Shown: in pieces, positions 30,981 through 39,438 of the stretch | Numbering within the stretch: position 1 is the stretch's first letter | Layout of the letters: every line of letters begins with the position of its first letter | Source of the DNA: Streptomyces sp. Tue 6430 | GTDB taxonomy: Bacteria > Actinomycetota > Actinomycetes > Streptomycetales > Streptomycetaceae | Reading direction: 5' to 3' | Length of the DNA: 64,000 nt | NCBI GenBank assembly: GCA_021568835.1 | Contig: JAKGSH010000010.1 | Span: forward strand, 3,844,001 to 3,908,000 | The notes under the pieces: generated by a model | Seen by the model: only the letters and a program-made list of their open reading frames with translations | Told to the model about the DNA's origin: nothing | Databases searched by the model: none | Position numbers and translations under genes: made by a program

Positions 30981-31511
30981 GTGAAGAACAAACTGAGTGC
31001 TCCGGCGCTCATCGTCCCCCTGATCATCACCACCCTCACCGGATGCAGCATGACTGACGACAACTCCGACGCCATTCCGTCCGCCGGCACGGCCACCTCA
31101 CGGGAGGCCTCAGACGCGATGGAAAAGGTGTCCAGCGGCATTTACGACCTGCTCGGTATCAAGGGAAAGGCCTCCGACAGCCGTCCGACGGTCCTGGACT
31201 GTCCGGGCAAGGATAAGAAGACCTACTTCCGGATCCTGCACCCCTGGAGCTTCGTCCCGGCGTCGGCGAGTGACCTCGACGTGGCGATGGAGCGGCTCAA
31301 GACGGAACTGCCGAAAGACGGATGGGAGATCGTCGACTACGGGCCGGACACCAGTAAGAACAAGAACATCAACCTGACCGCCGACAACGACCGGAAAAAG
31401 GTCAGCGTGAAGGCCATCGCGATGGCGAAGGACGAGACTCCGCTGCTGACTCTGGACATCATCTCGGGCTGCTACAAGGTTCCCGAAGGCCAAGAGGTCG
31501 AGCGTTTCTGA
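30981..31511 (+). CDS. Lipoprotein A, putative partner/immunity of the hydrolase
   Basis: A 176-residue predicted lipoprotein. The GTG at 30981 gives MKNKLSAPALIVPLIITTLTGC, with the lipobox LTGC at Cys22. Its body (LDCPGKDKKTYFRILHPWSF, MERLKTELPKDGWEI, SKNKNINLTADN, LDIISGCYKVP) is clearly related to the next product. It starts 45 bases after the hydrolase, and its stop overlaps the next start as TGATG. I do not know the family function. Confidence 0.75.
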   Translation: MKNKLSAPALIVPLIITTLTGCSMTDDNSDAIPSAGTATSREASDAMEKVSSGIYDLLGIKGKASDSRPTVLDCPGKDKKTYFRILHPWSFVPASASDLDVAMERLKTELPKDGWEIVDYGPDTSKNKNINLTADNDRKKVSVKAIAMAKDETPLLTLDIISGCYKVPEGQEVERF

Positions 31512-32037
31512 TGGCCAGTGCGAGGCCACTGATCGCGCTGTCCGTTCTTGCGCTCGCGACGGGCTGCTCGTCCACTGCGGGCAGTGGGGGCCCGGTGGAC
31601 GAGCTCGGGGCCCGGTCCGTCGCGGCGGTCAAGACCGAGATCTCGGAGCTGTCCAGCCGGCTTTTCGACGCCATGGGCATCAAGGACAAGGTCATGGAGC
31701 CGGGGCCGAACGTTCAGCCGTGCGACTCCGGCGAGGAAGGCTCGGGGAGTCGTACAGGATCCGGCATCCCTGGTCGGCGTATGGGGCGGGGAACGACATC
31801 ATGGAGAAGGGGATGGCCAATCTGCGTCAGGAACTCCCCAATCAAGGTTGGAAAATCGAAAAGGTCGGTGACGACGGCAGCAGGAACAAGAACATGCAGA
31901 TCCTGGCTGTCCACACAAAGACGCTCAGTCAGGCTGAAATCACCTGGCTCAAGGGGCTGGACGGCCACGAGCCGCTCATCGAGGTGAACCTGTACTCAAG
32001 GTGCTTCAGGTCTGCGAACGACTCAGAGCAGAGGTGA
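31511..32037 (+). CDS. Lipoprotein B, paralogue of lipoprotein A (frameshifted as sequenced)
   Basis: MASARPLIALSVLALATGC is a lipoprotein signal (Cys19). The frame holds until about 31745, then the body continues one frame over: ESYRIRHPWSAYG, LRQELPNQGWKIEKVGDDGS, RNKNMQILAVHTK and LYSRCFRSANDSEQR. Adding one G to the run in CTCGGGGAG (31743-31751) restores 175 residues, almost the length of lipoprotein A. Cys near the start of the conserved region and in SRCF align with those of the paralogue. It is probably a sequencing error, possibly a pseudogene. Confidence 0.75.
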
Positions 32038-32065
32038 CGGGTCGGTCAGGAACCGTTCGGTGTTA

Positions 32066-32100
32066 CAGGAGGAGACCCGGCCGCGTCGGATCTCCTCCTG
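32066..32100 (+). terminator. Terminator after the lipoprotein genes
   Basis: Perfect 10-bp arms CAGGAGGAGA (32066-32075) and TCTCCTCCTG (32091-32100) follow the cassette by 28 bases. They close the 28.7-32.0 kb operon. Confidence 0.7.
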
Positions 32101-32257
32101 CGCCGTCAGTACTGCGAGACCGGCCCGCCGCCCCGGTAGGCATTGCCGAGCCGCGGCAGGGGCAAGGGAGCAGCCCGTCACTCCTCCTCGAAGATCTCCT
32201 CGGCCGCCGGGGCCGTGACGGCGCGGGTGAGCCGGCGGCGGAGGACCTCGGGCAGGT

Positions 32258-32276
32258 GGGGTGGGGTGGGGTGGGG
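32258..32276 (+). promoter_or_regulatory. Perfect G-quadruplex motif upstream of gdhA
   Basis: Four GGGG runs separated by single T residues sit 247 bases before gdhA. This is the textbook sequence for a parallel four-tetrad quadruplex on the plus strand. It could affect transcription or be a simple repeat. Confidence 0.8.
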
Positions 32277-32392
32277 TGACTGCCTGGGGGCCGGAAGCCT
32301 GGCGGGATATCGGGCGGATGTGGATGTCGGGCCTATTTCGGGTGACCTGTTCTCGCGTAGTGGCGTATGGGCCGCAGGTCGCCGGTCGTCGT

Positions 32393-32419
32393 GTTACACA
32401 CAGGTAACACCGAAGTTTC
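32393..32419 (+). promoter_or_regulatory. GlnR-like operator upstream of gdhA
   Basis: GTTAC-n6-GTAAC-n6-GTTTC; its complement reads GAAAC-n6-GTTAC-n6-GTAAC. This matches the half-site and 6-base spacing of streptomycete GlnR boxes. It sits 104 bases before gdhA, a reported GlnR target in S. coelicolor. Confidence 0.65.
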
Positions 32420-32522
32420 CCGCGCGCGGCAAAGGCGCCGAGCGCCACCCCCCCACCGAACGGATCGGGCCGGATCACCGGCTGCCCGGTCCCCGGTGGC
32501 AGCCGTGCCAGAAAGGGCTCCC

Positions 32523-33878
32523 GTGACGACGCGACCCGAGACCACCTCGCTCGAACACCTGCACGTCGAGATCGTGCGCCGCAATCCGGCGGAACCCGAG
32601 TTCCACCAGGCCGCACGCGAGGTGCTGGACAGCCTCGGCCCGGCGCTCGCGGCGCGCTCCGAGTACCGGGACCCGGGACTCGTCGAGCGGCTGATCGAGC
32701 CGGAGCGGCAGGTCATCTTCCGCGTGCCGTGGACGGACGACAACGGCCGGGTGCACGTCAACCGGGGCTTCCGGATCGAATACAACAGCGCCCTCGGCCC
32801 GTACAAGGGCGGTCTGCGCTTCCACCCCTCGGTGAACCTCGGCATCATCAAGTTCCTCGGCTTCGAGCAGATCTTCAAGAACGCGCTGACCGGACTCGGC
32901 ATCGGCGGCGGCAAGGGCGGCAGCGACTTCGACCCGCAGGGCCGCAGCGACGCCGAGGTCATGCGGTTCTGCCAGTCCTTCATGACCGAGCTGTACCGGC
33001 ACATCGGCGAGTACACCGACATCCCGGCCGGTGACATCGGCGTCGGCACCCGTGAGATCGGCTACCTGTTCGGCCAGTACCGGCGGATCACCAACCGCTG
33101 GGAGGGCGGCGTGCTGACCGGCAAGAGCGCCGGCTGGGGCGGCTCGCTGATCCGGCCCGAGGCGACCGGATACGGCAACGTGCTGTTCGCGGAGGCCATG
33201 CTGCGCGCCCGCGGCGAGGACCTGGAGGGGCAGACGGCGGTCGTCTCCGGCTCCGGGAACGTCGCGATCCACACCATCCAGAAGCTGGCCGCCCTCGGCG
33301 CCCACCCGGTCACCTGCTCCGACTCCGGCGGCTACGTCGTCGACGACAAGGGCATCGACCTGGAGCTGCTGCGCCAGGTCAAGGAGGTCGAGCGCGGTCG
33401 GGTGAGCACGTACGCCGAGCGGCGCGGCGCCTCCGCGCGGTTCGTGCCCGGCGGGCGGGTCTGGGAGGTCCCGGCCGACGTCGCGCTGCCGTCCGCCACG
33501 CAGAACGAACTGAACGCCGAGGACGCGTCCGCCCTCGTCCGCAACGGCGTGAAGGCGGTCTCCGAGGGCGCGAACATGCCGACCACACCGGAGGCCGTGC
33601 AGCTGTTCCAGCGGGCCGGCGTCGCCTTCGGCCCCGGCAAGGCGGCCAACGCGGGCGGGGTCGCGGTGAGCGCGCTGGAGATGACGCAGAACGCGTCACG
33701 CACGTCGTGGAAGGCCGACCAGGTCGAGGACGAGCTGGCCAGGATCATGACCGACATCCACACCACCTGCGCCGAGACCGCCGAGCGCTACGGCGCCCCC
33801 GGCGACTACGTGGCGGGCGCGAACATCGCCGGCTTCGAGCGGGTGGCGGACGCGATGCTGGCGCAGGGCGTCATCTGA
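32523..33878 (+). CDS. gdhA: NADP-type glutamate dehydrogenase
   Basis: A 451-residue hexameric enzyme that makes glutamate from 2-oxoglutarate, ammonium and reduced cofactor. The GTG at 32523 follows AGAAAGGG. GPYKGGLRFHPSVN, the catalytic-Lys motif IGGGKGGSDFDP, PAGDIGVGTREIGYLFG and the Rossmann GSGNVAIHTIQ are all present. The length and KSAGWGGSLIRPEATGYG favour the NADP class, but cofactor is not proven. A GlnR-like box and G4 motif lie upstream and a hairpin follows. Confidence 0.96.
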   Translation: MTTRPETTSLEHLHVEIVRRNPAEPEFHQAAREVLDSLGPALAARSEYRDPGLVERLIEPERQVIFRVPWTDDNGRVHVNRGFRIEYNSALGPYKGGLRFHPSVNLGIIKFLGFEQIFKNALTGLGIGGGKGGSDFDPQGRSDAEVMRFCQSFMTELYRHIGEYTDIPAGDIGVGTREIGYLFGQYRRITNRWEGGVLTGKSAGWGGSLIRPEATGYGNVLFAEAMLRARGEDLEGQTAVVSGSGNVAIHTIQKLAALGAHPVTCSDSGGYVVDDKGIDLELLRQVKEVERGRVSTYAERRGASARFVPGGRVWEVPADVALPSATQNELNAEDASALVRNGVKAVSEGANMPTTPEAVQLFQRAGVAFGPGKAANAGGVAVSALEMTQNASRTSWKADQVEDELARIMTDIHTTCAETAERYGAPGDYVAGANIAGFERVADAMLAQGVI

Positions 33879-33885
33879 CGCACTC

Positions 33886-33907
33886 GCGTGACGCACCCGC
33901 GTCACGC
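33886..33907 (+). terminator. gdhA terminator
   Basis: Perfect nine-base-pair stem GCGTGACGC/GCGTCACGC with an ACCC loop, seven bases past the gdhA stop. Confidence 0.75.
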
Positions 33908-33922
33908 GGCACGGCTTCAGGC

Positions 33923-33962
33923 CGTCACGGCGTCACGGCGTCACGGCGTCAGGCCGTCACGG
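33923..33962. repeat. CGTCACGG tandem array
   Basis: Three perfect back-to-back 8-mers (33923-33946), a degenerate unit, and a further copy at 33955-33962. It lies in the 365-base gap between gdhA and the cupin gene, which otherwise is GC-rich with no supported gene. Confidence 0.75.
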
Positions 33963-34243
33963 AGCGGAGAGGCCGGCTGGGGGGCGAGGCGGCGGAAGCG
34001 GGCGGGGGCGCCGGGCGGGCGCGGGACGCCCACCGGCTCCCCGACCGGCCCCGGCGGTCCCGCCGTCGTCACCATGTCGCCCTCGCGGTCGAGGAGTTCG
34101 GCCCGGTGCGGGGACCGGTGTGGAGGGGCGTCCGGCAGGCACGCCGATCACAGGCCGGGGCGGGGAGCCGCGCCCGCCCCGGCCGCTCCGACTACCCCGC
34201 ACGGCCCTGGCGGCCGTCCGCCCGCCCGGGAAGACTTACGGCC

Positions 34244-34579
34244 ATGCAGACGAAACTCTCCCTCGACACGCTCACCCGCGAACAGCTCGAACGCGCCGCC
34301 GCCTCCTCCACCGGCCGCAGCGCGAGCACCGTCTACGGCGGCCACGAGCACACCCTGCGCCAGACCCTCCTCGCGCTGACCGCCGGCACCTCCCTCGCCG
34401 ACCACGAGAGCCCCGGCGAGGCGACGCTGCTGGTGCTGCGCGGACGGGTCCGGCTCACCAGCGGCGACACCGCGTGGGAGGGCCGCACCGGCGACCTCCT
34501 CGTCATCCCGCGGGCCCGCCACGGCCTGGAGGCGACGGAGGACTCCGCGGTCCTCCTCACGGTCGCCGCACAGGGCTGA
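34244..34579 (+). CDS. Small cupin-fold protein
   Basis: A 111-residue single-domain cupin from ATG 34244. Motif 1 is HESPGEATLLVLRGRVRL and motif 2 is GDLLVIPRARHGLEA, which together keep the His/Glu metal-ligand pattern loosely. Such proteins include anti-sigma sensors and small epimerases or dioxygenases; a specific role cannot be assigned. It is convergent with the desaturase gene. Confidence 0.75.
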   Translation: MQTKLSLDTLTREQLERAAASSTGRSASTVYGGHEHTLRQTLLALTAGTSLADHESPGEATLLVLRGRVRLTSGDTAWEGRTGDLLVIPRARHGLEATEDSAVLLTVAAQG

Positions 34580-34704
34580 CGGGCTCACACGGACGCCGCC
34601 ACCGCCGTACGGCCACGTGCCCCGCGGCCGAGGCCGTGAGCGCTCCGGCCGGGCGCCGCCCCGCGACCCCGACGGGACCGCGGAGGCGCGTGGCTGCCCC
34701 GCGC

Positions 34705-35826
34705 CTACCGTGACGAGTGGTGGAACGGTTGCGTACGGCGGCCGTCGGTGGGGTGTCCGGCGCCGTCCGGACCGTCGGTGGGCGCCGCGACGGCCGTGAG
34801 CGCGCGCAGGTGGCGACGCAGGACGGCGGATCCGCCCAGGAGCAAGGCGCGCGGCCGGTAGTCCGGTCCGGCCAGGGAACGTTCCAGCGCGGGCAGGTAG
34901 TTCCAGCGCACCGCCGGGTGCGCCGAGTGCGCGAAGTGGTACAGGTCCCCGTACGGCAGCCACGTGCCGCGCGCGACCAGTGCGAGCAGGGTGTTGAGCG
35001 GGTACAGCCGCAGGCACCGGCCGGCCTCGACGGCGACCGGCGGCCCGGTGACCGGCTCCGGATCGAACCAGCGGTGCTCCACCAGCAGCGACATCCAGGC
35101 GAGCTGGGGATACAGCAGCAGACGGGGCAGCACGAAGACGAACACCGCCGCCTGCCAGCCCAAGGCCAGGGCCAGGACCGCCGTCACGACCACCGGTCCG
35201 GCCGCGCGCAGCCGCCCGGCGCCCGGCTCCCGCCCCAGGGCGGCGAGACCCCGCACGGTGCCGGACACACCCCTCGGCGTGAGCGGGTGGACGGTGCCGA
35301 GCACGTACCGCGCCACTCCGGCCCCCGCGCGCAGCCCCGCCCGGTGCAGTTCCGCCAGGTTCGGGTCGGCCCCGGCGACCGTCGCGTTCGGATGGTGCTC
35401 CCGTACGTGCCGACGGCGGCGTACGGCCACGGGAACGAAACCGAGCGGGACATGGACGGCGACCTCGGCGAGAAGCGTGTTCAGCCGGCCGCGGCGGGCC
35501 AGGACACCGTGCACCGCGAAGTGGCTGACCTCCTGGAGATGGCGGAATTTCACCGCCCCGGCGAGTGCGGCGAGTGCGGCGAGGACGCATCCCCAGGCGC
35601 CGCCGTGCGCGGCCACCGCGCACCATCCGCCGATCTCCAGCCAATGCCCCAGGAGCAGGAGCACGGGAGTGACGTCGTTCAACCGCTCGCGCTGGAGGGC
35701 CATCACCGACCGGAGCGAGTCCGGTCGGTGCCCTCCCCGCGCCGGACTGAACCACCACCGGTCCGCCTGCCGCAGCGCCATCCCCATCACGATCGCCACC
35801 AGCCCTGCCGGCAGTGTCGCCCCCAA
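34705..35826 (-). CDS. Membrane fatty acid desaturase-like protein
   Basis: A 373-residue protein with His clusters typical of membrane di-iron desaturases and hydroxylases: FRHLQEVSHFAVHG (His96, His102, His106), RHVREHHPN (His140, His144, His145) and LYHFAHSAHPAVRW near residue 300. About five hydrophobic spans occur. The start is TTG at 35826 after GGGAGGG, so it is uncertain. It lies 114 bases downstream of the epimerase-like gene on the same strand and is probably cotranscribed. Substrate unknown. Confidence 0.75.
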   Translation of the reverse strand: MGATLPAGLVAIVMGMALRQADRWWFSPARGGHRPDSLRSVMALQRERLNDVTPVLLLLGHWLEIGGWCAVAAHGGAWGCVLAALAALAGAVKFRHLQEVSHFAVHGVLARRGRLNTLLAEVAVHVPLGFVPVAVRRRRHVREHHPNATVAGADPNLAELHRAGLRAGAGVARYVLGTVHPLTPRGVSGTVRGLAALGREPGAGRLRAAGPVVVTAVLALALGWQAAVFVFVLPRLLLYPQLAWMSLLVEHRWFDPEPVTGPPVAVEAGRCLRLYPLNTLLALVARGTWLPYGDLYHFAHSAHPAVRWNYLPALERSLAGPDYRPRALLLGGSAVLRRHLRALTAVAAPTDGPDGAGHPTDGRRTQPFHHSSR

Positions 35827-35940
35827 CGCCGTCTTCCCTCCCCGTGGTCCCGGCCGTGCTCACACAGGACGGGGACCAGAACCGGGCCGGGCCGACGCTG
35901 CCGTGCTCCCGGCCGCAGGGACACGGGAGACGGACGACGG

Positions 35941-36945
35941 TCAGATCTCGGTCGGGTGAATCCCCGCGTCGTGCAACACCTTCATGTTTTCCCGGCTGAG
36001 CTCCGCGAACGCGCCGATTTCCGCCATGTGCGCCGAGCCGGCGTACTGCACCGGACCGTCCCCGAGGAGGACGGCGGGGTCCAGCTCGGTCTCGTACACG
36101 ATCGTGGCGTTGCCCTCCAGGACCGGCTGCCACAGATCACCGACGGGCTGCAGCAGGCTCCGGGCGATGCCTCCGGGGTTGCGTACGGTCACCGGTCGTT
36201 CCGGCTCCACCAGACCGAGGCGGGACAGGACCGCGCGGGAGGCCGCGATGCCCGAGCCGCACGACGGCGTCAGCCCGGCGCCCCGTTCGTAGGTGTGGAC
36301 GAACACCTCGTCGTCCGAGAGCGGCAGGACGAAGGAGAGGTTGGCGCCGATGGGGAACACGGCCGGCGAACCGGCCACCCGCCGGCCCGTCTCGACCAGT
36401 TCCGCCTCGTCGTAGGCGTCGATCACCGTGATCAGGTGCGAGTTCGGCACCGCGACCGCCGTCACGTGACGCGACGGGTGGAAGGCGGGCAGCAGCCGGT
36501 CCACGTACTCGCCGCCCGTCCCGGCCTCGGCCACGATCGGCTCGGCGGGCGCGAAGTCGACGGCGGGCAGCTCGACGGACACCTGCCGCACCCCGTGGGG
36601 CGTACGGCCCCGGTCGCGCACGGTGAAGGAGTACGGCCCCTGGTGCACGACGACGGACTCCGCCTGGTGCCGGTCCAGCAGTATCCGGCCGGCGCACCGC
36701 ATCCCGTTCCCGCACAGCAGGGCCTCGGACCCGTCCGGGTTGTAGAACCAGGCCCGCGCGGTGCCGTCACCGTGGTCGGCCACGAAGTACACCCCGTCAC
36801 CGCCCAGCCCGCGCCTGCGGTCGCAGAGCCGGCCGACGGCCCGGGTGAGCTCCTCCGCCGTGGCGAAGTGATCGAGGGGCGCCCCGTCGACCACGAAGAT
36901 GTCGTTCCGGGACCCGTGGGCCTTGGTGAGCGAGAGAGTGGACAT
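35941..36945 (-). CDS. Diaminopimelate epimerase-like protein
   Basis: A 334-residue PLP-independent epimerase of the DapF fold. Both catalytic cysteines are present: Cys78 in LLCGNGMRC and Cys229 in TPSCGSG, with AHGSRNDIFVVDG and YNPDGSEALLCGNG. It is longer than housekeeping DapF (about 275-290 residues), and Streptomyces normally has dapF elsewhere, so it is probably a paralogue for another amino acid. ATG 36945 has a weak GGAAAG. It pairs with the desaturase gene. Confidence 0.75.
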   Translation of the reverse strand: MSTLSLTKAHGSRNDIFVVDGAPLDHFATAEELTRAVGRLCDRRRGLGGDGVYFVADHGDGTARAWFYNPDGSEALLCGNGMRCAGRILLDRHQAESVVVHQGPYSFTVRDRGRTPHGVRQVSVELPAVDFAPAEPIVAEAGTGGEYVDRLLPAFHPSRHVTAVAVPNSHLITVIDAYDEAELVETGRRVAGSPAVFPIGANLSFVLPLSDDEVFVHTYERGAGLTPSCGSGIAASRAVLSRLGLVEPERPVTVRNPGGIARSLLQPVGDLWQPVLEGNATIVYETELDPAVLLGDGPVQYAGSAHMAEIGAFAELSRENMKVLHDAGIHPTEI

Positions 36946-37066
36946 CAGGTACTTTCCGTCGCGCTGTGACTTCGCGCGGTCCCGCCAGGTCCGGACCGGC
37001 TGTCCTCCCATGCTAACGAAGTACGTCCGGGACGCCGGTGCGCGGCGGTTCGGGAAGCGGTGGGCC

Positions 37067-37981
37067 TCAGAGCCGGCTCGCCGTTGCCCGCACGGCTGCG
37101 TCGTCCCATGTACCGGCGTCCAGCATCGGCCGCGCAGTGGCTTCGTACGCCTGGAGGGCGAACGGCGCCGAGTCGGAGCCGTGGCCCCAGATCGACTCGA
37201 AGCGGCCGGCCCAGCGCTCGACCTGTTTGAAGTAGACGGAACTGCGGCCCCGGCGGTAGTCGGCGTCGCCCTGTTCCTCCTCCAGCAGGACCGCCGCGTT
37301 CGAGATGACGACGAAGTCCACGGCCTGATCGGCGCGGAGCCGGTCCCGTACGGCGAGTGCGCACTGCACGCCCAAGGAACGATGGTGGTCGATGAGCGTC
37401 AGCAGCGCGTGGGCGAAATCCCGCCTGGACAGATCGTCCTGCCAGCAGATGAACAGGCGCTGCACGGTTCCGCCGCCCTCGATGAGCCGCCGGTTGACCG
37501 CCAGGTACTCCCGACGCTGCGTCAGCAGATTGGGATTCGTGGTGAGGTCGGCGGCCAGAACCCGCTTCGGCTGGCTGCCGGAGTCGATGAGCGCCTGGAA
37601 GAGCAGTACGGAGAGCCGTGGCACCTCGGAGGCGTAGACCTGGAGGTGTCCGTCGGCGATCTCTCCGAATCCAGCGATGAGTTCGCGTTCCAACTGCTGC
37701 CGCACCAGGGCGAAGTAGCGGGCGTCGGCCATGTGCCGGTCGTTCGCCCGGCGTAACTGGATGTAGATGCGTCGCAGCCACATGTGGTTCGCCACCATGA
37801 GCAGCAGCAGAACGGTCTCCGCCGCGAGCAGGACATCCCGCATCACCGTCTTCTCGGAGGCCCACGCGACAACCGGAATGGCGATACCGGCGATTCCCAC
37901 GACCGCGTTCAGCACCTGCGAGGACAGCGCCTCAGCCACCCGGGTGCCGAGGTCCTGACGCGGTGGCGCTGTGGTGGTCAT
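37067..37981 (-). CDS. Orphan protein with two N-terminal membrane helices
   Basis: A 304-residue protein from ATG 37981 (AAGGG at spacing 8). Two hydrophobic helices (about residues 20-40 and 45-65) anchor a long cytosolic domain with the readable strands VLAADLTTNPNLL, TVQRLFICWQDDL, GVQCALAVRDRL and FVVISNAAVLL. The alternating strand-helix pattern suggests a Rossmann-like or PLD-like domain, but I do not recognise a family. It lies next to the XRE regulator, in divergent orientation, and near the restriction system. Confidence 0.6.
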   Translation of the reverse strand: MTTTAPPRQDLGTRVAEALSSQVLNAVVGIAGIAIPVVAWASEKTVMRDVLLAAETVLLLLMVANHMWLRRIYIQLRRANDRHMADARYFALVRQQLERELIAGFGEIADGHLQVYASEVPRLSVLLFQALIDSGSQPKRVLAADLTTNPNLLTQRREYLAVNRRLIEGGGTVQRLFICWQDDLSRRDFAHALLTLIDHHRSLGVQCALAVRDRLRADQAVDFVVISNAAVLLEEEQGDADYRRGRSSVYFKQVERWAGRFESIWGHGSDSAPFALQAYEATARPMLDAGTWDDAAVRATASRL

Positions 37982-38286
37982 CTGCCTGCCCTTCGCTCCG
38001 AGTCCATGCGCTCCACATGGTGGTGGTTTCGCGCGTACCCGAGCAAGTACGCCTTGTGACGAGGGATGCCTCTCAGTCATCTCATACCTGCCCGTGGACC
38101 CGGAACCGGTGGGGTGAATCGCTCGGTTCCATCCCGTGAAGCGCCGCGCGAGCTTAGCGTGATTTGTGATCGATCCGATGCGCACGGTTACTGTCGGCGG
38201 CTTGTCCGGTGCTGTCCGGGCTGTCCGCGCGGTTGGTAGGGGTAGGGCGCCGAGGTGCGGTGCGGAACTACGGAGGGGTGCGCGAG

Positions 38287-39162
38287 ATGTCGGTGGACGC
38301 AGAGGCGGGTCGGCTCAAGAGCGAGGCGGACGAGCCGGGTTGGGAGGTGGATCCGGACGATGAGTGGGGTGTCGCCGTCATCGCGACCGTGGGGCGGCAG
38401 TTGAGGCTGCGGCGGGAGGCCGTGGGAATGCGGGCCGCCGAGTTCGGGGAGGCGGTCGGGTACGGCGAGGACATGGTGTACAAGATCGAGGGCGGGAAGC
38501 GGATTCCCCGGCCCGAGTATCTGGACGACGCCGACCGGGTGTTGGGGGCGGACGGCCTCATCTCCGCCATGAAGGAGGACGTGGAGAAGGTCCGGTATCC
38601 GAAGAAGGTGCGGGCCCTGCGGGATCTGGAGGCCAAGGCGGTCGAGCTCCAGCTTTACGACCCCCTGAACATCCACGGGCTGCTGCAGACGCCGGAGTAC
38701 GCGCGCGGGCTGCTGCTGATGCGGCGCCCTGCCTACAGCTCGGACGAGGTGGAGCGGTTCATCGCGGCGCGTGTGGCCCGCAAGACGGTCTTCGAGCGGG
38801 ACCCGGCGCCCGAGATCAGCTTCGTGCTGGAGGAGTGGTCGCTACGGCGTCCGCTCGGCGGGCGCGCGGCGCTGCGGGGCCAGCTCGAACACCTGCGGGA
38901 GGTGGCGCGGTTGCGGAACGTCGAGCTTCAGGTGATGCCGATGGACCGTGAGGAGCACGCGGGTACTGACGGCGGCATCGATGTGCTGAAGTTCGCCGAC
39001 GGTTCGGCCGTGGGACGCTCGCCGGTGGTGGCGCACGGTCGGCCGGTCCACGAGCCCAAGCACCTCCGTATCCTTGAACTGCGGTATGGCATCATCCGGG
39101 CTCAGGCGCTCACGCCCCGTGAGTCGCTGGCCTTCATCGAGCACCTCCTGGGGGAGACATGA
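38287..39162 (+). CDS. XRE-family regulator with DUF5753 sensor domain
   Basis: A 291-residue transcription factor of the type common in Streptomyces differentiation control. The HTH is IATVGRQLRLRREAVGM with FGEAVGYGEDMVYKIEGGKRIP (about residues 30-75), and the long C domain includes NIHGLLQTPEYARG and FVLEEWSLRRPLGG, a DUF5753 pattern. ATG 38287 follows GGAGGGG. It overlaps the DUF397 gene by ATGA, the standard pair. Confidence 0.85.
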   Translation: MSVDAEAGRLKSEADEPGWEVDPDDEWGVAVIATVGRQLRLRREAVGMRAAEFGEAVGYGEDMVYKIEGGKRIPRPEYLDDADRVLGADGLISAMKEDVEKVRYPKKVRALRDLEAKAVELQLYDPLNIHGLLQTPEYARGLLLMRRPAYSSDEVERFIAARVARKTVFERDPAPEISFVLEEWSLRRPLGGRAALRGQLEHLREVARLRNVELQVMPMDREEHAGTDGGIDVLKFADGSAVGRSPVVAHGRPVHEPKHLRILELRYGIIRAQALTPRESLAFIEHLLGET

Positions 39163-39359
39163 TCCGCGACAACGCCTCTGAACCGCAGTGGTTCAAGAGC
39201 AGCTACAGCAGCGGCAGTGAGGGTGACTCCTGCGTCGAGGTCGCCACCACCCCCGGCACTGTTCACGTCCGTGACTCCAAGTACCGCGACGCCAGTCCCC
39301 GTTTCACGCTGACGCCGGGGGCCTGGGCGGACTTCGTGACGTACGCGTCCGGGAGCTGA
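39159..39359 (+). CDS. DUF397 small protein, partner of the XRE regulator
   Basis: A 66-residue DUF397 protein (FKSSYSSGSEGDSCVEVA, VHVRDSKYR). Such proteins accompany XRE/DUF5753 regulators in Streptomyces and are thought to modulate them. It overlaps the regulator by four bases. Confidence 0.85.
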   Translation: MIRDNASEPQWFKSSYSSGSEGDSCVEVATTPGTVHVRDSKYRDASPRFTLTPGAWADFVTYASGS

Positions 39360-39383
39360 CCGCTCGACTCCTCAACTACCCTC

Positions 39384-39415
39384 GCCCCACGCCTGGTTGA
39401 TGCCGAGTGTGGGGC
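39384..39415. terminator. Hairpin between convergent DUF397 and restriction genes
   Basis: GCCCCAC (39384-39390) pairs with GTGGGGC (39409-39415). It lies in the 79-base gap between convergent genes. Confidence 0.5.
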
Positions 39416-39438
39416 GCGCCGCTGTTCGTGGGGTCGGC

